From NCBI GenBank assembly GCA_022605955.1, contig JAKCOZ010000099.1, positions 186,001-250,000 of the forward strand: 64,000 bases of DNA, given 5' to 3'. The position numbers and the translations under genes were made by a program. Below, piece after piece: positions 59,692-64,000 of the stretch. Under the pieces are notes generated by a model, which worked only from the letters and a program-made list of their open reading frames with translations, did no database searches and was not told the origin of the DNA. Within the stretch, counting starts at the first letter, position 1. Every line of letters starts with the position of its first letter. The DNA comes from Rallus limicola. Its lineage: Eukaryota > Chordata > Aves > Gruiformes > Rallidae.

Positions 59692-62600
59692 TTTCTCGGC
59701 CCTAGCAGACTGCAGTTCAAAACATGCTAAACGTCCAGCAATAACTCCCAAAGTAAAGAAGCTAGGCCTGAAAGGCATAGCTTGTCTGAAACCTCCTAAC
59801 AGGACACACGAGCAGACCCTGTCACTTTGGCTCTCAGCCTTTTCCTTTGCCTGGAAAGATGGAACATGCCTGGAACCTCCTACGGTGCTTTTCTCGGCCC
59901 TAGCAGACTGCAGTTCAAAACATGCTAAACGTCCAGCAATAACTCCCAAAGTAAAGAAGCTAGGCCTGAAAGGCATAGCTTGTCTGAAACCCCCTAACAG
60001 GACACACGAGCAGACCCTGTCACTTTGGCTCTCAGCCTTTTCCTTTGCCTGGAAAGAGGGAACATGCCTGGAACCTCCTACGGTGCTTTTCTCGGCCCAA
60101 GCAGACTGCAGTTCAAAACATGCTAAACATCCAGCAATAACTCCCAAAGTAAAGAAGCTAGGCCTGAAAGGCATAGCTTGTCTGAAACCCCCTAACAGGA
60201 CACACGAGCAGACCCTGTCACTTTGGCTCTCAGCCTTTTCCTTTGCCTGGAAAGAGGGAACATGCCTGGAACCTCCTACGGTGCTTTTCTCAGCCCTAGC
60301 TGACTGCAGGTCACAACATGCTAAACGTCCAGCAATAACTCCCAAAGTAAAGAAGCTAGGCCTGAAAGGCATAGCTTGTCTGAAACCTCCTGACAGGACA
60401 CACGAGCAGACCCTGTCACTTTGGCTCTCAGCCTTTTCCTTTGCCTGGAAAGAGGGAACATGCCTGGAACCTCCTACGGTGCTTTTCTCGGCCCTAGCAG
60501 ACTGCAGTTCAAAACATGCTAAACGTCCAGCAATAACTCCCAAAGTAAAGAAGCTAGGCCTGAAAGGCATAGCTTGTCTGAAACCTCCTAACAGGACACA
60601 CGAGCAGACCCTGTCACTTTGGCTCTCAGCCTTTTCCTTTGCCTGGAAAGAGGGAACATGCCTGGAACCTCCTACAGTGCTTTTCTCGGCCCTAGCAGAC
60701 TGCAGTTCAAAACATGCTAAACGTCCAGCAATAACTCCCAAAGTAAAGAAGCTAGGCCTGAAAGGCATAGCTTGTCTGAAACCTCCTAACAGGACTCACG
60801 AGCAGACCCTGTCACTTTGGCTCTCAGCCTTTTCCTTTGCCTGGAAAGAGGGAACATGCCTGGAACCTCCTACGGTGCTTTTCTCGGCCCTAGCAGACTG
60901 CAGTTCAAAACATGCTAAACGTCCAGCAATAACTCCCAAAGTAAAGAAGCTAGGCTTGAAAGGCATAGCTTGTCTGAAACCTCCTAACAGGACACACGAG
61001 CAGACCCTGTCACTTTGGCTCTCAGCTTTTTCCTTTGCCTGGAAAGAGGGAACATGCCTGGAACCTCCTACGGTGCTTTTCTCGGCCCTAGCAGACTGCA
61101 GTTCAAAACATGCTAAACGTCCAGACATAACTCCCAAAGTAAAGAAGCTAGGCCTGAAAGGCATAGCTTGTCTGAAACCTCCTAACAGGACACACGAGCA
61201 GACCCTGTCACTTTGACTCTCAGCCTTTTCCTTTGCCTGGAAAGAGGGAACATGCCTGGAACCTCCTACGGTGCTTTTCTCGGCCCTAGCAGACTGCAGT
61301 TCAAAACATGCTAAACGTCCAGCAATAACTCCCAAAGTAAAGAAGCTAGGCCTGAAAGGCATAGCTTGTCTGAAACCTCCTAACAGGACACACGAGCAGA
61401 CCCTGTCACTTTGGCTCTCAGCCTTTTCCTTTGCCTGGAAAGAGGGAACATGCCTGGAACCTCCTACAGTGCTTTTCTCGGCCCTAGCAGACTGCAGTTC
61501 AAAACATGCTAAACGTCCAGCAATAACTCCCAAAGTAAAGAAGCTAGGCCTGAAAGGCATAGCTTGTCTAAAACCTCCTAACAGGACACACGAGCAGACC
61601 CTGTCACTTTGGCTCTCAGCCTTTTCCTTTGCCTGGAAAGAGGGAACATGCCTGGAACCTCCTACGGTGCTTTTCTCGGCCCTAGCAGACTGCAGTTCAA
61701 AACATGCTAAACGTCCAGCAATAACTCCCAAAGTAAAGAAGCGAGGCCTGAAAGGCATAGCTTGTCTGAAACCTCCTAACAGGACACACGAGCAGACCCT
61801 GTCACTTTGGCTCTCAGCCTTTTCCTTTGCCTGGAAAGAGGGAACATGCCTGGAACCTCCTACGGTGCTTTTCTCGGCCCTAGCAGACTGCAGTTCAAAA
61901 CATGCTAAACGTCCAGCAATAACTCCCAAAGTAAAGAAGCTAGGCCTGAAAGGCATAGCTTGTCTGAAACCCCCTAACAGGACACACGAGCAGCCCCTGT
62001 CACTTTGGCTCTCAGCCTTTTCCTTTGCCTGGAAAGAGGGAACATGCCTGGAACCTCCTACGGTGCTTTTCTCGGCCCTAGCAGACTGCAGTTCAAAACA
62101 TGCTAAACGTCCAGACATAACTCCCAAAGTAAAGAAGCTAGGCCTGAAAGGCATAGCTTGTCTGAAACCTCCTAACAGGACACACGAGCAGACCCTGTCA
62201 CTTTGACTCTCAGCCTTTTCCTTTGCCTGGAAAGAGGGAACATGCCTGGAACCTCCTACGGTGCTTTTCTCGGCCCTAGCAGACTGCAGTTCAAAACATG
62301 CTAAACGTCCAGCAATAACTTCTAAAGTAAAGAAGCTAGGCCTGAAAGGCATAGCTCGTCTGAAACCTCCTAACAGGACACACGAGCAGACCCTGTCACT
62401 TTGGCTCTCAGCCTTTTCCTTTGCCTGGAAAGAGGGAACATGCCTGGAACCTCCTACGGTGCTTTTCTCGGCCCTAGCAGACTGCAGTTCAAAACATGCT
62501 AAACGTCCAGCAATAACTCCCAAAGTAAAGAAGCTAGGACTGAAAGGCATAGCTTGTCTGAAACCTCCTGACAGGACACACGAGCAGACCCTGTCACTTT

Positions 62601-62859
62601 GGCTCTCAGCCTTTTCCTTTGCCTGGAAAGAGGGAACATGCCTGGAACCTCCTACGGTGCTTTTCTCGGCCCTAGCAGACTGCAGTTCAAAACATGCTAA
62701 ACGTCCAGCAATAACTCCCAAAGTAAAGAAGCTAGGCCTGAAAGGCATAGCTTGTCTGAAACCTCCTAACAGGACACACGAGCAGACCCTGTCACTTTGG
62801 CTCTCAGCCTTTTCCTTTGCCTGGAAAGAGGGAACATGCCTGGAACCTCCTACGGTGCT
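59692..62859 (+). repeat. Mixed monomers of domain D, right part
   Basis: The run includes aagatgg at 59860, a ggcccaagc + aaacatcc unit near 60099, a third ctcagccctagctgac unit near 60292, and two cagacata units closed by g139a (61214-61216 and 62204-62206). A gctcgt unit with acttctaaag lies near 62321. A private ggactcacg near 60796 makes a stop in the minus-strand frame. Confidence 0.6.
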
Positions 62860-63849
62860 TTTCTCGGCCCTAGCAGACTGCAGTTCAAAACATGCTAAAC
62901 GTCCAGCAATAACTCCAAAAGTAAAGAAGCTAGGCCTGAAAGGCATAGCTTGTCTGAAACCTCCTAACAGGACACACGAGCAGACCCTGTCACTTTGACT
63001 CTCAGCCTTTTCCTTTGCCTGGAAAGAGGGAACATGCCTGGAACCTCCTACGGTGCTTTTCTCGGCCCTAGCAGACTGCAGGTCACAACATGCTAAACGT
63101 CCAGCAATAACTCCCAAAGTAAAGAAGCTAGGCCTGAAAGGCATAGCTTGTCTGAAACCTCCTAACAGGACACACGAGCAGACCCTGTCACTTTGGCTCT
63201 CAGCCTTTTCCTTTGCCTGGAAAGAGGAAACATGCCTGGAACCTCCTACGGTGCTTTTCTCGGCCCTAGCAGACTGCAGTTCAAAACATGCTAAACGTCC
63301 AGCAATAACTCCCAAAGTAAAGAAGCGAGGTTTGAAAGGCATAGCTTGTCTGAAACCTCCTAACAGGACACACGAGCAGACCCTGTCACTTTGGCTCTCA
63401 GCCTTTTCCTTTGCCTGGAAAGAGGGAACATGCCTGGAACCTCCTACGGTGCTTTTCTCGGCCCTAGCAGACTGCAGTTCAAAACATGCTAAACGTCCAG
63501 CAATAACTCCAAAAGTAAAGAAGCTAGGCCTGAAAGGCATAGCTTGTCTGAAACCTCCTAACAGGACACACGAGCAGACCCTGTCACTTTGGCTCTCAGC
63601 CTTTTCCTTTGCCTGGAAAGAGGGAACATGCCTGGAACCTCCTACGGTGCTTTTCTCGGCCCTAGCAGACTGCAGTTCAAAACATGCTAAACGTCCAGCA
63701 ATAACTCCCAAAGTAAAGAAGCTTGGCCTGAAAGTCATAGCTTGTCTGAAACCTCCTAACAGGACACACGAGCAGACCCTGTCACTTTGGCTCTCAGCCT
63801 TTTCCTTTGCCTGGAAAGAGGGAACATGCCTGGAACCTCCTACGGTGCT
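62860..63849 (+). repeat. Segment repeated 72 monomers upstream, copy 2
   Basis: It has the same subtype series as 48604-49744: ccaaaagt + g139a; gcaggtcaca + gaggaaac; gaggtttg; ccaaaagt; cttggcc + aaagtcat. The series continues through the partial last unit. All compared markers have an offset of 14,256 bp. The copy runs off the window, so its true length is unknown. Confidence 0.8.
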
Positions 63850-64000
63850 TTTCTCGGCCCTAGCAGACTGCAGTTCAAAACATGCTAAACGTCCAGCAAT
63901 AACTCCCAAAGTAAAGAAGCTAGGACTGAAAGGCATAGCTTGTCTGAAACCTCCTAACAGGACACACGAGCAGACCCTGTCACTTTGGCTCTCAGCCTTT
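63850..64000 (+). repeat. Partial monomer at the right window edge (151 bp)
   Basis: This is the first 151 bases of a normal unit of the ctaggact (c76a) subtype, cut by the window end. It shows that the array continues to the right. Confidence 0.95.

Larger units (their letters stand above)
1..64000 (+). repeat. 198-bp tandem satellite array, spans the entire window
   Basis: Every base belongs to a head-to-tail array of a 198-bp unit, all in one orientation (the plus label is arbitrary). Phased on tttctcgg, unit starts run 1, 199, 397 and so on to 63850. The arithmetic closes exactly: 319 units of 198 bp, three of 197 bp, one of 96 bp and a final 151 bp. Units differ mainly by a few substitutions at recurrent positions, so neighbours are nearly identical. 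No unique sequence, transposon or inversion interrupts the array, and both window edges lie inside it, so the real array is longer. This is a classical satellite by structure. A centromeric or pericentromeric location is an inference from length and higher-order organisation. I do not recognise the family. Confidence 0.98.

Noticed and set aside
42088..60768. Minus-strand open frame of 6226 codons (with others of 4815, 2920 and 2468 codons) as a giant repetitive protein gene
   Set aside because: The frame is a direct result of a stop-free 198-bp unit repeated in phase. There is no unique start region, promoter or non-repeat terminus. The frame ends only at private point changes or at the 1-bp deletion, and many common variants are amino-acid changing.
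1..64000. CRISPR array
   Set aside because: Units are 198 bp with no alternation of short constant repeats and unique spacers. The whole unit is conserved.
1..64000. Origin from a tRNA-derived SINE, based on a B-box-like ggttccaggc on the minus strand
   Set aside because: The match to the B box misses the central R position, no convincing A box lies at the right distance, and there is no poly-A or target-site duplication.
1..64000. Per-monomer splice signals (donor-like aaagtaaag at unit 59-67; pyrimidine-rich ttttctcggccctag acceptor-like stretch at the unit junction)
   Set aside because: Such short motifs are common by chance, and nothing else indicates a transcribed gene. Transcript data would be needed.
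1..64000. Bacterial or phage accessory region
   Set aside because: There are no ribosome-binding sites, operons or recognisable protein families, and 64 kb of homogeneous satellite with higher-order repeats is a eukaryotic feature.

Overview
The whole window is one uninterrupted satellite DNA array. A 198-bp unit is repeated head to tail in a single orientation from base 1 to base 64000. Phasing the unit on tttctcgg gives 322 full-phase monomers (319 of 198 bp and three of 197 bp), one truncated 96-bp monomer at 41974-42069, and a 151-bp partial monomer at the right edge. These lengths sum exactly to 64000. I see no single-copy sequence, transposon insertion, inversion, RNA gene, CRISPR array or credible protein-coding gene.

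This is eukaryotic heterochromatin, of a kind found at centromeres, pericentromeres or other satellite blocks. The unit is 50% GC by hand count and has 4-5 CpG sites. Many recurrent differences between monomers are CpG-to-TpG/CpA changes, which suggests a genome with cytosine methylation (vertebrate or plant type). I do not recognise the satellite and cannot name the species. The unit length is close to one nucleosome plus linker. No CENP-B box is visible.

Layout. Domain A (1 to about 19.4 kb) is built on a 14-monomer higher-order repeat (2772 bp). It occurs intact, expanded to 21 monomers, cut to 10 and reduced to 13. Three monomers carrying the same 1-bp deletion, 37 and 35 monomers apart, mark a larger block of about 7 kb. 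Domain B (about 19.4-27.4 kb) contains a tandem 7-monomer duplication (1386 bp) and a 17-monomer-offset copy of part of it. Domain C (about 27.4-42.0 kb) has an 11-monomer repeat (2178 bp), a 12-monomer relative and a block copied 41 monomers away. The 96-bp break at 41974 separates domain C from domain D (42.07-64 kb). Domain D has a tandem 8-monomer duplication (1584 bp), 13- and 11-monomer blocks, and a segment repeated 72 monomers (14,256 bp) away. A variant module is shared across the break (about 34.4-35.6 and 48.0-49.2 kb).

Because 198 is a multiple of three and the consensus lacks stops in one frame on each strand, giant open frames run through the array, up to 6226 codons on the minus strand. 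I treat these as by-products of the repeat, not genes. Domain boundaries are approximate and rest on diagnostic variants read by eye.
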